Part shown: positions 42,157 to 52,126 of the stretch, piece by piece
Layout: the number at the start of each line of letters is the position of its first letter
How positions within the stretch are numbered: position 1 is the first letter of the stretch
Source of the DNA: Phymatolithon calcareum
Lineage: Eukaryota; Rhodophyta; Florideophyceae; Hapalidiales
DNA length: 64,000 nucleotides
NCBI GenBank assembly: GCA_977006965.1
Contig: OZ345354.1
Coordinates: 682,001 to 746,000, forward strand
Direction of reading: 5' to 3'
Notes under the pieces: generated by a model
Seen by the model: only the letters and a program-made list of their open reading frames with translations
Told to the model about the DNA's origin: nothing
The model's database searches: none
Translations under genes and position numbers: made by a program

Positions 42157-44424
42157 ATGCCACGAGAAAAAGACCCGCGCCGAGTGGTCGGTGCACCCGT
42201 ACACGCAAAAGGAACGTCTGTAACCAGTCTCGCAGAGTGCTGCAGACTATATGGGGCCTTGTTCAAGTCAAAAAAGGTGAACGGCACAGTTCAAGAGGTA
42301 CTTGTGGACGAAATTAACGGTCGCGCGAGCACATCACTTCGCGTGAAATGGGTGCTAGTTTGGCAACCGGTGATGAAGACTACGATTTCGACAGTTAAGA
42401 TTGTTAACATCAAGGCAGGGAGCGCTGACGATGATATTTCAGTCGCTCAGCAGCTTGAACCGAACCAGCAGCGGCAAAGCGCGTCAACACCAAGGCCCGC
42501 TTACAGTACTCACCTGCGCCAATCTTCATCGCGAAACGCCAGCTCAATGACTCCAGTGCCAACCAAAAGATCTTCAAAAGACCTCAAAAGCTCGGAAGAA
42601 ACTTTCAGAAGCGTTGAACGACCTCGCCCTAGCTCTCTCGCCTACGCGTTGCAAGGCTCTTGGGACCAAGCGTCACAAGAGGAGCTTGATGTCCTCACAC
42701 CCGACCGCGAGCCGAATACTGTGGCTCATGGCGTGGCATGGTATGAGAGGAAGGTGCTATGCCCGATTGGGGGAAGGGTTCCCCGTAAGTTCTGGAGAGT
42801 TCGCACTGTCAACGGAGACTACTTATCCGAAAATGCTGGCATTGGGCTCCATACTCCGTACGATTGCTTCTTGTCCATGTTTCCTCAAGTAAACCTGCGA
42901 AAAATTGCTTCTTGGACGTCCGCTAAGCTGAGAAGGATTGGACGAAAAGAGACTACAGTTTCAGAGCTTCTTAAGTTTTTCGGCGTGCTCATCCTCATGA
43001 CAAGGTTTGAGTTCGGGGCTAAGAGCGATTTATGGAAGACTACGAGGCCGAACAAGTACATCCCCGCTCCTTCGTTTTCAAGCACTGGGATGACCAGAGA
43101 CAGATTCGCCGAATATACGCGATGCATTACGTTCAGCATGCAACCAAGTGAAAATGGTACTATGTCGTCCGCGCAGTACCGCTGGACGCTCGTTCAAGAT
43201 TTTATCGATGCTATTAATGACCACAGAAAGCGCGCTGTGTCTCCGTCTGATCTTATTTGCGTCGATGAGTCTATATCTCGATGGTACGGTAACGGAGGTC
43301 ATTGGATCGAAATTGGCCTACCTCAGTACATCGCCATTGACCGAAAGCCGGAAAACGGCTGCGAGATACAGAACTCGGCTTGTGGAAGAAGTGGTATTAT
43401 GCTACATCTCGAGCTGGTGACAACTGCAGAAGACGAGAAGCTAAAAGATTTCGAAAGCGAAACGGCACATGGTACAGCAGTTCTGCGCCGTCTTGTGGCC
43501 GCATACTCCGGGACAAGGCGCATTGTATGTGCGGATTCATACTTTGCGAGCGTTGGATCTGCCGAGATGCTTCTCCGTTTGGGTCTAAAGTTCATTGGAG
43601 TTATCAAAACGGCTACGAAAAAGTATCCCATGGATTATCTGTCAAGAATGGAGCTTTCGGAAAGGGGCGAATGTGTCTCTATGGTTCGAAAATCTTTGAA
43701 TGGTGAGCCTTCCATGATGGCGGCTATGTGGGTTGACAGAGAACGGCGATATTTTATTTCGACAACCTCTACGACCTTGGAAGGTAAGCCGTACAATCGT
43801 GTTCGCTGGCGTCAGCTCGACAATGGACCTTCTCGTGTGGAACTCTGCGTGCCCCAGCCTGAAGTATGCGAGACATATTATTCTGCGTGCGCGCAAATCG
43901 ACAGGCACAATCGATGTCGACAAGATGGTTTGGACATGGAGAAGAAAGTACGCACCCACGACTGGTCATTTCGAGTGAGCACATCACTTCTGTCAATCTG
44001 CGTGGTTGATAGCTGGCTTCTCTTCTCTGGTGCTCATCCAGAGTCGCAGGACCACATAACGCAGCGAAGATATTATGAAGTACTGGCTCAGCAACTTATC
44101 GATAACTCCTTCGATGCGCGCAATACGCGTCGACGTTCAGTAACTCCTGAACGTTCACTAGCCTCTGGGAGTGGTGTTGGAACCCACTTAACGCCGACGA
44201 CAAAGAAAAGGAAAACCGCGAATGGCATGATGACTACTTTTGCTGTGCAAAACAACTGCAGAGTGTGCAAAGTCAAGAAGACAACTCTTGTGTGCTCATC
44301 ATGTAATAGGCTCGACGGTGCAGCACTATATGTATGCGGTACTTCTACTGGTAGGAACTGTTTCGCTAAGCATGTTGAAGATATCCATGAGCTGGACGCA
44401 TTCGATGCGACCGATAGTGAGTAG
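42157..44424 (+). CDS. piggyBac-like (DDE_Tnp_1_7 type) transposase, intact
   Basis: 755 codons from the ATG at 42157, chosen because MPREKDPRRVVGAPVH is conserved in copies B and C; an upstream in-frame ATG at 42124 would add 11 residues. The N-terminus (to about 95) is a conserved globular region, followed by a Ser/Thr-rich linker. The catalytic core holds three Asp residues at codons 43264 (CVDESISRW), 43534 (VCADSYFAS) and 43900 (AQIDRHNRC), spaced as in piggyBac enzymes. Further conserved pieces are FFGVLILMTRFEF, GVIKTATKKYP and WLLFSGAHPESQ. The C-terminus has a zinc-binding Cys-rich domain (CRVCK...CSSC...C...C...H...H, about 44258-44390), as in piggyBac, where it binds the ends. No stop or frameshift is seen. 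It should excise and insert the element; use of CTAG rather than TTAA is inferred from the flanks. Confidence 0.93.
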   Translation: MPREKDPRRVVGAPVHAKGTSVTSLAECCRLYGALFKSKKVNGTVQEVLVDEINGRASTSLRVKWVLVWQPVMKTTISTVKIVNIKAGSADDDISVAQQLEPNQQRQSASTPRPAYSTHLRQSSSRNASSMTPVPTKRSSKDLKSSEETFRSVERPRPSSLAYALQGSWDQASQEELDVLTPDREPNTVAHGVAWYERKVLCPIGGRVPRKFWRVRTVNGDYLSENAGIGLHTPYDCFLSMFPQVNLRKIASWTSAKLRRIGRKETTVSELLKFFGVLILMTRFEFGAKSDLWKTTRPNKYIPAPSFSSTGMTRDRFAEYTRCITFSMQPSENGTMSSAQYRWTLVQDFIDAINDHRKRAVSPSDLICVDESISRWYGNGGHWIEIGLPQYIAIDRKPENGCEIQNSACGRSGIMLHLELVTTAEDEKLKDFESETAHGTAVLRRLVAAYSGTRRIVCADSYFASVGSAEMLLRLGLKFIGVIKTATKKYPMDYLSRMELSERGECVSMVRKSLNGEPSMMAAMWVDRERRYFISTTSTTLEGKPYNRVRWRQLDNGPSRVELCVPQPEVCETYYSACAQIDRHNRCRQDGLDMEKKVRTHDWSFRVSTSLLSICVVDSWLLFSGAHPESQDHITQRRYYEVLAQQLIDNSFDARNTRRRSVTPERSLASGSGVGTHLTPTTKKRKTANGMMTTFAVQNNCRVCKVKKTTLVCSSCNRLDGAALYVCGTSTGRNCFAKHVEDIHELDAFDATDSE

Positions 44425-44754
44425 ATGTGTGTGCAAAAATTATATAAATTTCATTCCCTCAATTGAGGGACAATTTCCGTCTAATAGACACTAGCTCGTG
44501 CTAGAATTCTTGATAGTGTTCGGTTTTCTTCTTAACTCTTGGGTTCCTTCTCAGTGAGGAACTCATAGCAGGATTTTATATCTTTTCTGTTACGCCGATT
44601 TCGTCACCTAACCTGAACTATCACGAAATCAGTCCAATGGATACTACTGCAATAAACGAAATAAATGTTGCGTGTCTCGAAAAAAGGATGACTGCCGTTG
44701 TAGTCCACGTAGAATATCATGAACGTGGAATAGACCCCACCTGATTACTCGACA

Positions 44755-45848
44755 AAGACTAAGCATTCTCTGTCAGATTGAGCCTTGGATGTACAGAAGG
44801 CGCCTGTTCGCATCAAGGCTTCGGCGGCGACTAGAGCCGAAACTGAATTCTGAAGGGAGAGGGGGAAATCGAGGGCGAACTACGAATGAAGCAATGGAAA
44901 AACGCCAGTGTATATAAACAAGGCAGCCAAGCGATTTCTCCGGGAAGAACGGGACAAACAAGAAGATGGATAATCAAGGCGAATCCACTTATCAGCGAAA
45001 ACAACGATACACGCGGCACTCAAGCTGAGAAGAAGTGATCATCGAAACCTATGCGCGCAACGGTTCCCACGAAATGCATCGCAAGTGGAAGAAAAGCTCG
45101 GACCCCTGGGGAAATGGTGTACATACACGATGAAGAATAAATTTCTAAACCTGGCGTGGACAAGCGAAGAAGAAAAAAGACCAGCCTGAGTGAATAACAT
45201 AATCCTGAACTACGCAGAGTAAGCTCAGGGATTTAAAGATAGTAAACATAAGTAGAAAACAAGGAGCCATTTAAGCTCCAGTTGCGAAGACAGCCACCTT
45301 AACATTAAACTACAGTATTTCTTAGGCAATATAGCTCTCTACAGCAGAGGGGACTTCAGCATAAGCAAAAAGACACAATCATCTTTTTCTGCCAGTTTTG
45401 ATAACAACACCATCGTTGTAAGCAAATGCGAGCCACACAGACCGATTCTATGCACAAAGAATGATACTGTTGGTGAAGGCAGAGGCAGCGTGCATATCCG
45501 CGGATCAGATTATCGAGGAATTGGCATGATTTATTATCGAGAGGCTGTACGTACTTGAAACCAGCGGATACGTAGGGGGGGAGGTGAACGGAAAGTCAAG
45601 AGCAACCCATAACAAGCGATTCGACTACCTTGTTCCCGAGGTGAGAAAGAGCGACGGACGGACTGCAGGAGGGCGACCCCGTACGGGCAAGCCGCAAACC
45701 GATACCCAGGGCGGGTGACGGACAGGTGGGCGTAATGGTGCACCAGAGAGAATATAGGAGAAGGAAGGTGGTGAGAAGGTCACAAACCGCCAGAGCTATC
45801 CTTTCTCACCCACCCGCCCTTCTGGTATTCACAGATCTCTATTCTCTG
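44755..45848. repeat. Segmental-duplication block d (right part), copy 2
   Basis: About 45335-45848 is colinear with 14880-15163 plus 15490-15715, without the LINE fragment of copy 1 (empty site TCAAGAGCAACC near 45596). The left part 44755-45290 has no clear match in copy 1. Short frames (44773-45019) are not conserved. No gene. Confidence 0.6.
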
Positions 45849-45968
45849 CGATATTTGATGATTTTATTTTGAGAGCTCCCAGAGCCTCACCTTGAAGTAA
45901 CGGGGCACCCCTTGCGGTGATCTCTAAGCTAAAGTCCTCTGGCTACTCAAAACCTTCTTGATTCGTAA

Positions 45969-46749
45969 TTATCTCCCCACAAGAGCTCCTGTGAGTCTCT
46001 TGCACTCAACCTCCATATCTGTACTCATCTTTGACGACGCAAGAGTACGTTCTAAGGCGATTATTTCGATCACCGCGGTAATCCCACAGTAGACAGCCAA
46101 TACTGATTTCCTCCAAAGGGGTGCTCGGTTGAATGTCAACCTCAGGCACATTAAACGTTTCGTTCTTTCTCCTACGTAAAGCATCCTGGTCGCTTGCCTT
46201 CAGTAGGCATCTTCCTTGATTTGCCTTCTTCTTCCTTTTCCCATACCTTAACTGTTTCTTCTCTACTCCGCTTTTTCATGACAGATCTCTCCTGGGCTTT
46301 CTGAAGGGCTTGTCGCAAGTCTTCATAAATCTTGAGATATTCAGTATCCCTCGTTGCTTCACTTATGTCCTCATCTCTTCCAAAGTACTCTTCTGTTTCT
46401 TTAAGGCGCTTTTCTGTCTTACCAAGCTTAATGCAAACCTTTCTGGTTGATGACGTCTCCTCCTCCTTGGTGGTCCCAGTCGACGCAGAACTCGCATTCG
46501 TTCCCGGCGGTGTTCGGCATATTTTCCGAAAACATTCTTGTAGAACAAGCCCTCTGCCGACTCGATTGCCGGGAGAAATCGATTTGTCATTGGAGTCACG
46601 TGTAAGGCATACGCCCATTTCGAGATAATTAGCGACTTAAGTATCCTGACGCATGTCTCCGGTTTGAATCCTCGAACATTCACTCCACGCTCCCGACGCT
46701 TATGTATGCATCCTGCAGTATTTCGAACTCTTGCTATACCCGTGTCATC
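45969..46749 (-). pseudogene. LINE-1 copy B, C-terminal RT region
   Basis: Frames 46363-46683 and 46172-46618 overlap and are out of register by a frameshift, and 45969-46184 continues. Motifs: VRGFKPETCVRIL, YALHVTPMTNRFLPAIESAEG, YKNVFGKYAEHRRERM and NRAPLWRKSVLAVYCG. Equivalent to 800-1510 of copy A. Confidence 0.8.
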
Positions 46750-47186
46750 TGTTGTATGGAGGTTTGGTTGTTGATGGTTGAGATGGTTGAGATGGTTGAG
46801 GTGGTTGAGATGGTTGAGATGGTTGAGATGGTTGGGTTGGTTGTGAGATGTTCCTTGGTTTTATTGAGTCGGGGCTTCAGATCCGGGTCTTATATAGGCC
46901 TCAGATTGAGGTATGATAAGACTTCTGATGCTCATTGCACTACTAACTGTGATTGATTCAATCAACTAAAAGATTGAATTGTCGACTGTGATTGATTCAA
47001 TCAACAAAATGATTGAATTACTGACAATAACAAGATCAATCAAGAAATTGATTGAACTGCTACATTGTCAGTAAAGATGAAAAAACATGGATTGATTCTA
47101 TCATAACATATGAGAAATGGTTAGAGACTTATGAGAAAGGATAATGTGTACTGCGATAAGAGCTCCAAGCAGTCATATTTCCAACA
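46750..47186 (-). repeat. Copia-3 3' LTR
   Basis: 437 bp, TGTTGTATGG to TTTCCAACA in plus orientation. It includes a GATGGTTGA-type 9-bp simple repeat (about 46770-46845), a TATATAA box, and two tandem units around GTGATTGATTCAATCAAC. Confidence 0.97.
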
Positions 47187-47195
47187 CTCCCCCTC
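47187..47195 (-). promoter_or_regulatory. Copia-3 polypurine tract
   Basis: GAGGGGGAG on the minus strand, directly adjoining the 3' LTR. It is the RNase H-resistant primer for plus-strand synthesis in LTR elements. The gag-pol stop lies 13 bp upstream. Confidence 0.9.
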
Positions 47196-47207
47196 GATCG
47201 AAGAAGC

Positions 47208-50200
47208 TTACGAACGTGCAGGATGCAACCCCATCTTTTTCGCGAACTCGGATACCTTGATTCGACTTAGGGGTTTCGTAAGTGCATCAGCGACCATGCA
47301 CTCCGTCGGACAGTACTTGAATTCCACTTTCTCGGTTGCCACAGCTTCGCGAACATAGTGATATTGAATATCAATATGTTTGTTTCGTTGGGTAATTGCC
47401 TCGTTCTGAGTGGATGATATAGCGCCTTGGTTGTCCGAGAAGATGAGGATGCGAGATGGCTTGCTGAAACCAAGTATGTCGGAAACCAATCGCGAAAGCC
47501 AGACTGCTTCTTTCGCGGCGGCACATGCTGCAATGTATTCAGCCTCACATGACGATGTCGCGACAATGGTTTGCTTCTTGGATCGCCAGCTAATTGCTCC
47601 CCCTGCAAGCATGAAGACGTATCCACTTGTCGACTTGCGAGTTTCTTGACAGCCTGCCCAGTCGGAGTCGCTATACCTCACTGGAGTCAAACTTCTGTCT
47701 TTGCCAAATAGAATCCCATGATCACGAGTTCCGGCGATGTAACGTAAAACACGCTTAACAGCCGTCCAATGGATTTGCAGTGGATTCTCACAGAAGGAAG
47801 AGAGTTTACCGACAGCATCCGAGATATCCGGCCGACTTCCAACCATCAGATACATAACGCTTCCAATTGCAGGTCGATACGGAACCTCAGATGAAACAGA
47901 ATCTGTGATGTCGAGTTCATGCACGGTACTGGTTTTCTTGTAAGGCTCCATCGGCGTTGGTACCGGTTTCGAATTTTCCAAGTTAAACCGCTTCAAAACG
48001 GTTTCCGCGTACGACTTCTGCGATAGGTGTAATGTTCGGAGATCACGATCCCGACGGATCTCCAATCCGAGGAATACGCTTGCGTTTCCAAGATACTTCA
48101 TCTCGAATCGTCGGTTAAGCTCCCCCTTCATCCAAGCAATGGCAACATTATCGTTGCCAGCAATGAGCAAGTCATCGACGTACAATGCAATGATCATAAT
48201 GCTCTTGGATGTGTGCCGAACATAAAGACACGGGTCATTCGGACTGCTTGTAAATCCGAGTTCATTGATTAAGAAATCATCAATCTTAGCATGCCATTGT
48301 CGGGGAGCTTGTTTTATCCCGTAGAGTGCCTTCAACAGTTTACACACGAGGTCAGGACGCTTGGGATTGCGAAATCCGGCGGGAACGTCCATGTAAATAT
48401 CTTCATCCAAGTCTCCGTGCAAGAATGCAGTGACGACATCCATTTGGACAAGTTCGAGATCATGAACTGCCACCGTTGCGAGAAGAATCCGAATTGATGT
48501 GAACTTCACGACTGGGGCATATGTTTCGCCGTAATCCACACCGTGCACCTGTCGGAACCCTTTCGCGACAATGCGAGCTTTCGGGCCAGTGTCCTTGACT
48601 TTAAACACATATTTGCAAGGGAGAACGTTCATTCCGGATTCGCGTGGTACTAATGTCCAAGTCTTGTTGCGCATGAGAGATGAGTGTTCTTTCTCAATCG
48701 CAGGGGACCAATAGTCAACGTTGTCTTTAGACGTCGCGCTTCTGAAAGTCTGCGGAACTTCTTGAGAAGACAAAGCAGTTTCAGTTGCAAAGTTGGCGGA
48801 TTCGAGAGCCAACATGGCTGTATGCGGACCAGAATTCCAGAAATAATTTGGTGGCTTTGAGATACGGGTGGATCGACGAAGTATGGGTTTTGCGACTAAC
48901 TCAGGAGTTGCGTCAGCATTAGAAGTTGAGATAGATTCTTCTTTAGAGATACTGTGCTGACCATCACCGTTGTCCTTTCGTTCGTCCACGGTACCCTCCA
49001 CTGCAATGTCCTCGGCTTTCACAGCAACCTCACGGATGTTGGCATACTTGGGTTTCTGCTCGACCTTGATGATCGCTGGAGGAATTTCGGTAGCTTCCTC
49101 GGTTTCAAAAGCATCGTGAAAGCTTTGGTCAAACCCTGCATTTGGAAAGCTGATTGGTATATCCGTTTTAGGATTCTCAGTTTCGCATGCCGATTCGTCA
49201 AATATAACATCCCGAGATACGATCACCTTGCATGCATTAGGATCCCATAACTTGTATCCCTTAGATGCAAACGAGTATCCCATCATGATCGCTTCACGAG
49301 TGCGAGAGTCGAGTTTCTTGACCTTCTTTTTCGGAATCACGTACCAACACTTAGCGCCAAATACGCGTAAGTGTTCCAAGTTTGGTGCGGCTCCCATCCA
49401 CATGTGATGGGGGGTCGTGTTCGAAGGAATTCCTCGCGACGTAACTCGATTTCGGACATACACAGCAGTTGACAGTGCTTCAGCCCAGAACTTCTTCTCG
49501 ATTCCTTTGTGATGAAGCATCGAGCGCACTAAGTTGAGTAAAGTGCGGTTCATGCGCTCAGCCACCCCATTCTGTTGAGGAGTGTAAGCAACGGTGAGTT
49601 GATGGTGAATGCCGTGATCGGAAAGATATGACTTGAACTCATTTGACATGTATTCTCCTCCGTTATCGGTCCGAATAGCTTTGAGCTTAGGTGCCGGTGA
49701 GAATTGATGTACGTTGAGGTATTTCAGCTTTCTTCCGGTGTGTGTTTCAGCGTATTTGTGAAATTTCTGAAAGCACTCGAAGCTCTCGGACTTCTTTCGC
49801 ATGGTGAAAACTGTGGTCCATTTGGAGTGATCATCGATAAACGTGATGAAATACCGAGAGCCACCTAGTGATGGGATGTCAATTGGACCGAGAACGTCGG
49901 AATGCACGAGATCGAGAAGTGCGTCCGACCGAGAACCACTAGACTTCGGGATAGGAGCACGATGTGCTTTCCCAGCAATGCAACCTTTGCATACATTGTC
50001 CGACGAAGACCCTGGATCGATATGCAATCCTTTTACAACCCCATGGCGTGCCATGCCGGAGATTCCAGTAGGACTGACATGCGCGAGACGCTCGTGCCAT
50101 AGCTGTAGGCTGACGAGGGATGTTTCCTTGGACATGGGTTTGTTCTCCGGACGATCTAGAATGTATAGATCTTTGCGGAGAGTACCTTGGGCGATAATCT

Positions 50201-51431
50201 CATCATGCGCCTTGATGTAGCACCGTTTGCTTTTGAATAAGATCCCATACCCATATACGTCCAGTTTAGAAACGGAAAGGAGCGAATAACCAAAGTCCGG
50301 AATATGAAGAACGTTTTGGAGCATACGCTGAGACTGTTTTCCGTTGATGCTGAGTGTCACGATAGCATCGCCTTTTCCTGCTATCGTTGCAGTTGCTCTA
50401 GTTCCCATTTCGACAGTCGACCTCATTTCCGTGTATGAGACAAAGATTGAACGATCGAATGTCATGTGGGATGTGCTTCCAGAGTCGATAATCCATGACG
50501 TGGACTTTTCGGGAATGTTTGAGTTTCGAACCTTTGCCATTAAGCAAACGTAGTCAGAATCAGACATGACACGAATAGATTCTGTTTCACCAGCAATTAA
50601 GGCAGTCGGTTTGTCCTTCTTTCCTTTTCGACCCGGAGGTTTGTATCCCGGTGGTGCAAGGTGTGGAAACTTGACCCAACACCTGAGAGAAGGATGTCCA
50701 GCTCGATTGCAATGATCACAATGGTCGTAGGCGTATGAACCATTTTGAGTTGCACTTACAAGAGCTGTGGACTCAGACTTCTCCGTCGAGGCTTCGAGGC
50801 GCATAGTCATACGTTGCTCCTCTTGTAGAAGTCGGCTCTTCACAAACTCGAGAGAGAATGTCTCGTCCTCGTTCCCAAGTGCGTCTAAGGCACTGATGAG
50901 ACTGTCATAACGATCCGGAAGACCATTCAGGACAGCCATTGCCATTTCCTTGTCGTCGATGTCAACACCCATTGATTTGAGTGTGGATGCGAGCTGACGA
51001 ATTCGGTTGGTATATGGCAGTATCTTTTCGCCCTCGAGCATTGTGGCGGTATAGAACTTGCGACGAGCAGCGAGTTTGTTAAGAAGCGTATGGCGTTCGA
51101 ATATGTTGAGAATCGCCTGCCACATTGCTTTCGCCGTTTCGACACCTCGGACATGTTCGAGATGGGCATCGGAAAGGGATAGACCAATAATCGCTTTAGC
51201 CTTATTGTCATGTCGACGCCAGACTTTGAACTCGTCTGCGTCCATTGCCGGAGGGCTTACCTCGATGTACTCATCGAGCTCGCGGAATGATAGTACTAGC
51301 TGAATTTTTTGTTTCCAAGCGTGGAAATTGGTCTCGGTGAGTTTTTCGACCTTCAGCGTTCCTTGCGAGTTGTCCATATTTTGGACTGGGGGTTCTTGAA
51401 ATCTTGTCGAAGATCCGTTCGGGGAGTCCAC
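47208..51431 (-). CDS. Copia-3 Gag-Pol polyprotein, intact
   Basis: 1407 residues in one frame, the usual copia arrangement. Gag is about 1-270, with a CCHC zinc knuckle C238-x2-C241-x4-H246-x4-C251. Protease active site D316-S-G (WIIDSGSTSHM). Integrase zinc motif H446, H451, C481, C484, then catalytic D512, D589 and E625 (D-35-E; NGVAERMNRT). RT has AFLHGDLDEDIYMDVP and the catalytic YVDD at 1084-1087. RNase H has YSDSDWAG (D1255), CEAEYIA (E1296/E1298) and FSDNQGA (D1333), ending with the ADALTKPL block. It makes the particle, cuts itself, copies the RNA and inserts the cDNA. No defect is visible. How Gag excess is achieved from one frame is not evident. Confidence 0.97.
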   Translation of the reverse strand: MDSPNGSSTRFQEPPVQNMDNSQGTLKVEKLTETNFHAWKQKIQLVLSFRELDEYIEVSPPAMDADEFKVWRRHDNKAKAIIGLSLSDAHLEHVRGVETAKAMWQAILNIFERHTLLNKLAARRKFYTATMLEGEKILPYTNRIRQLASTLKSMGVDIDDKEMAMAVLNGLPDRYDSLISALDALGNEDETFSLEFVKSRLLQEEQRMTMRLEASTEKSESTALVSATQNGSYAYDHCDHCNRAGHPSLRCWVKFPHLAPPGYKPPGRKGKKDKPTALIAGETESIRVMSDSDYVCLMAKVRNSNIPEKSTSWIIDSGSTSHMTFDRSIFVSYTEMRSTVEMGTRATATIAGKGDAIVTLSINGKQSQRMLQNVLHIPDFGYSLLSVSKLDVYGYGILFKSKRCYIKAHDEIIAQGTLRKDLYILDRPENKPMSKETSLVSLQLWHERLAHVSPTGISGMARHGVVKGLHIDPGSSSDNVCKGCIAGKAHRAPIPKSSGSRSDALLDLVHSDVLGPIDIPSLGGSRYFITFIDDHSKWTTVFTMRKKSESFECFQKFHKYAETHTGRKLKYLNVHQFSPAPKLKAIRTDNGGEYMSNEFKSYLSDHGIHHQLTVAYTPQQNGVAERMNRTLLNLVRSMLHHKGIEKKFWAEALSTAVYVRNRVTSRGIPSNTTPHHMWMGAAPNLEHLRVFGAKCWYVIPKKKVKKLDSRTREAIMMGYSFASKGYKLWDPNACKVIVSRDVIFDESACETENPKTDIPISFPNAGFDQSFHDAFETEEATEIPPAIIKVEQKPKYANIREVAVKAEDIAVEGTVDERKDNGDGQHSISKEESISTSNADATPELVAKPILRRSTRISKPPNYFWNSGPHTAMLALESANFATETALSSQEVPQTFRSATSKDNVDYWSPAIEKEHSSLMRNKTWTLVPRESGMNVLPCKYVFKVKDTGPKARIVAKGFRQVHGVDYGETYAPVVKFTSIRILLATVAVHDLELVQMDVVTAFLHGDLDEDIYMDVPAGFRNPKRPDLVCKLLKALYGIKQAPRQWHAKIDDFLINELGFTSSPNDPCLYVRHTSKSIMIIALYVDDLLIAGNDNVAIAWMKGELNRRFEMKYLGNASVFLGLEIRRDRDLRTLHLSQKSYAETVLKRFNLENSKPVPTPMEPYKKTSTVHELDITDSVSSEVPYRPAIGSVMYLMVGSRPDISDAVGKLSSFCENPLQIHWTAVKRVLRYIAGTRDHGILFGKDRSLTPVRYSDSDWAGCQETRKSTSGYVFMLAGGAISWRSKKQTIVATSSCEAEYIAACAAAKEAVWLSRLVSDILGFSKPSRILIFSDNQGAISSTQNEAITQRNKHIDIQYHYVREAVATEKVEFKYCPTECMVADALTKPLSRIKVSEFAKKMGLHPARS

Positions 51432-52112
51432 TGCGAGTTAACAAAAGTTAACTATCAAGGCAATCTATCCCTTATAGGAAATTCGCGTCGAGTCAGTGTG
51501 ACCCGGAGCTTGATCTGGGGATGGCTCTTGGCCGTATACCTCTTGAAGATAGGGCTGGCTCTAGGCCGTTTACCTCTTGTGGCGTTTTGGTACACCTGAA
51601 CCTGCAGCCGACAACACGCACTGCAAGACGTATCCGTCAATTCCAATGTCCTAAATTCCAATGTTGATGTTGGCACACCCCACCGAGCAAGTACTTCGTG
51701 AGGCTATAATTGCGACCTTTTCCTTGAAGATGAGTATACGGGGCCTACTGACCACGCGCTGTGCGTGGCAGACTGTCTTTTAAATCGGTAAACCGTACTC
51801 CAACAAGTCTTTCAGATTCCCTTCCAATCACACAACAGAATTCTGCAGAGCCGAGATGCGTCCAGGTGGATACTCGGAAGACTACTCGATTTCTCAAGCG
51901 TATATCCCTTTCACCACGTAGCAGAGCACGGATGTTGTCAGACTGTTTCGTAGATTATACTCTGTGCAGAGTCGCTTTTAGGGTGGCCGATGGATGGCGC
52001 AGATACCACTGGGTTTTAAACCTTTTGATGATGAAAATTGGTTGAGAATGAATTGCCGAGAGGGAAGGAGGACCCCTCGGTAAGGTGATAGCGCTGGTTG
52101 ATTACGCGTTAT
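51432..52112 (-). other. Copia-3 5' leader, no gene
   Basis: About 680 bp between the primer-binding site and the gag start. It contains short frames only (for example 51455-51676 on the minus strand). Packaging signals are expected here but not identifiable. Confidence 0.6.
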
Positions 52113-52126
52113 CTGGGCCCATAACC
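52113..52126 (-). promoter_or_regulatory. Copia-3 primer-binding site, initiator tRNA-Met anticodon-arm type
   Basis: On the minus strand GGTTATGGGCCCAG immediately follows the 5' LTR. It is complementary to the CUGGGCCCAUAACC anticodon arm of eukaryotic initiator tRNA-Met, not to a tRNA 3' end. This is the half-tRNA priming mode known for Drosophila copia and yeast Ty5. Confidence 0.85.

Larger units (their letters stand above)
41931..44490 (+). mobile_element. piggyBac-like transposon, copy A, potentially autonomous, TSD CTAG
   Basis: 2560 bp flanked by CTAG (41927-41930, 44491-44494). Terminal repeats are TGTCTATTTGACG on the left and the inverted TGTCTATTAGACG on the right. The palindrome CCCTCAATTGAGGG occurs twice inside the left end (41947-41982) and once inside the right end (about 44456-44470). 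It carries one uninterrupted transposase gene and a TATA box. It is inserted in the 5' LTR of Copia-2. Copies B, C and D in this window are internal deletion derivatives with the same ends. Confidence 0.95.
35191..44754 (-). mobile_element. Copia-2: fungal-like copia retrotransposon (decayed) with three nested insertions
   Basis: LTRs lie at 35191-35792 (3') and 41583-44754 (5', split by a piggyBac-like element). Internal order on the minus strand is gag, protease, integrase, RT, RNase H. Integrase VERYYRPLRAAYLK and RT VDDSYGIGT match the style of Copia-1, so the two are lineage relatives. Insertions: hairpin-rich element 38467-39045, solo LTR 40681-41093, piggyBac-like copy A 41931-44490. 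LTRs are clearly diverged and frames are broken, so it is old. No target-site duplication was recognised (left flank ...CACTCA, right flank AAGAC...). Confidence 0.85.
41583..44754 (-). repeat. Copia-2 5' LTR, split by piggyBac-like copy A
   Basis: LTR parts 41583-41930 and 44491-44754. The junction reads GCTCTAG|element|CTAGCTCGTG against the intact GCTCTAGCTCGTG of the 3' LTR at about 35511-35522, which directly demonstrates a CTAG duplication on insertion. It contains an extra internal tandem copy of a roughly 60-bp segment. Confidence 0.9.

Noticed and set aside
43323-43631. Minus-strand open frame opposite the piggyBac-like transposase
   Set aside because: It lies wholly antisense to the conserved catalytic core and has no motif of its own; the same holds for 42885-43139, 43642-43959 and 57744-58061.
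44773-45019. Short minus-strand frames with hydrophobic stretches
   Set aside because: They are not conserved in the duplicated block and have no recognisable motif.
46770-46850. GATGGTTGA repeats as a satellite or CRISPR-like array
   Set aside because: They have no spacers, occur at the same position in both LTRs of Copia-3, and are a simple repeat inside the LTR.
47208-51431. Retrovirus or other virus
   Set aside because: The domain order (integrase before RT), the absence of an envelope frame and the LTR structure identify a Ty1/copia retrotransposon.
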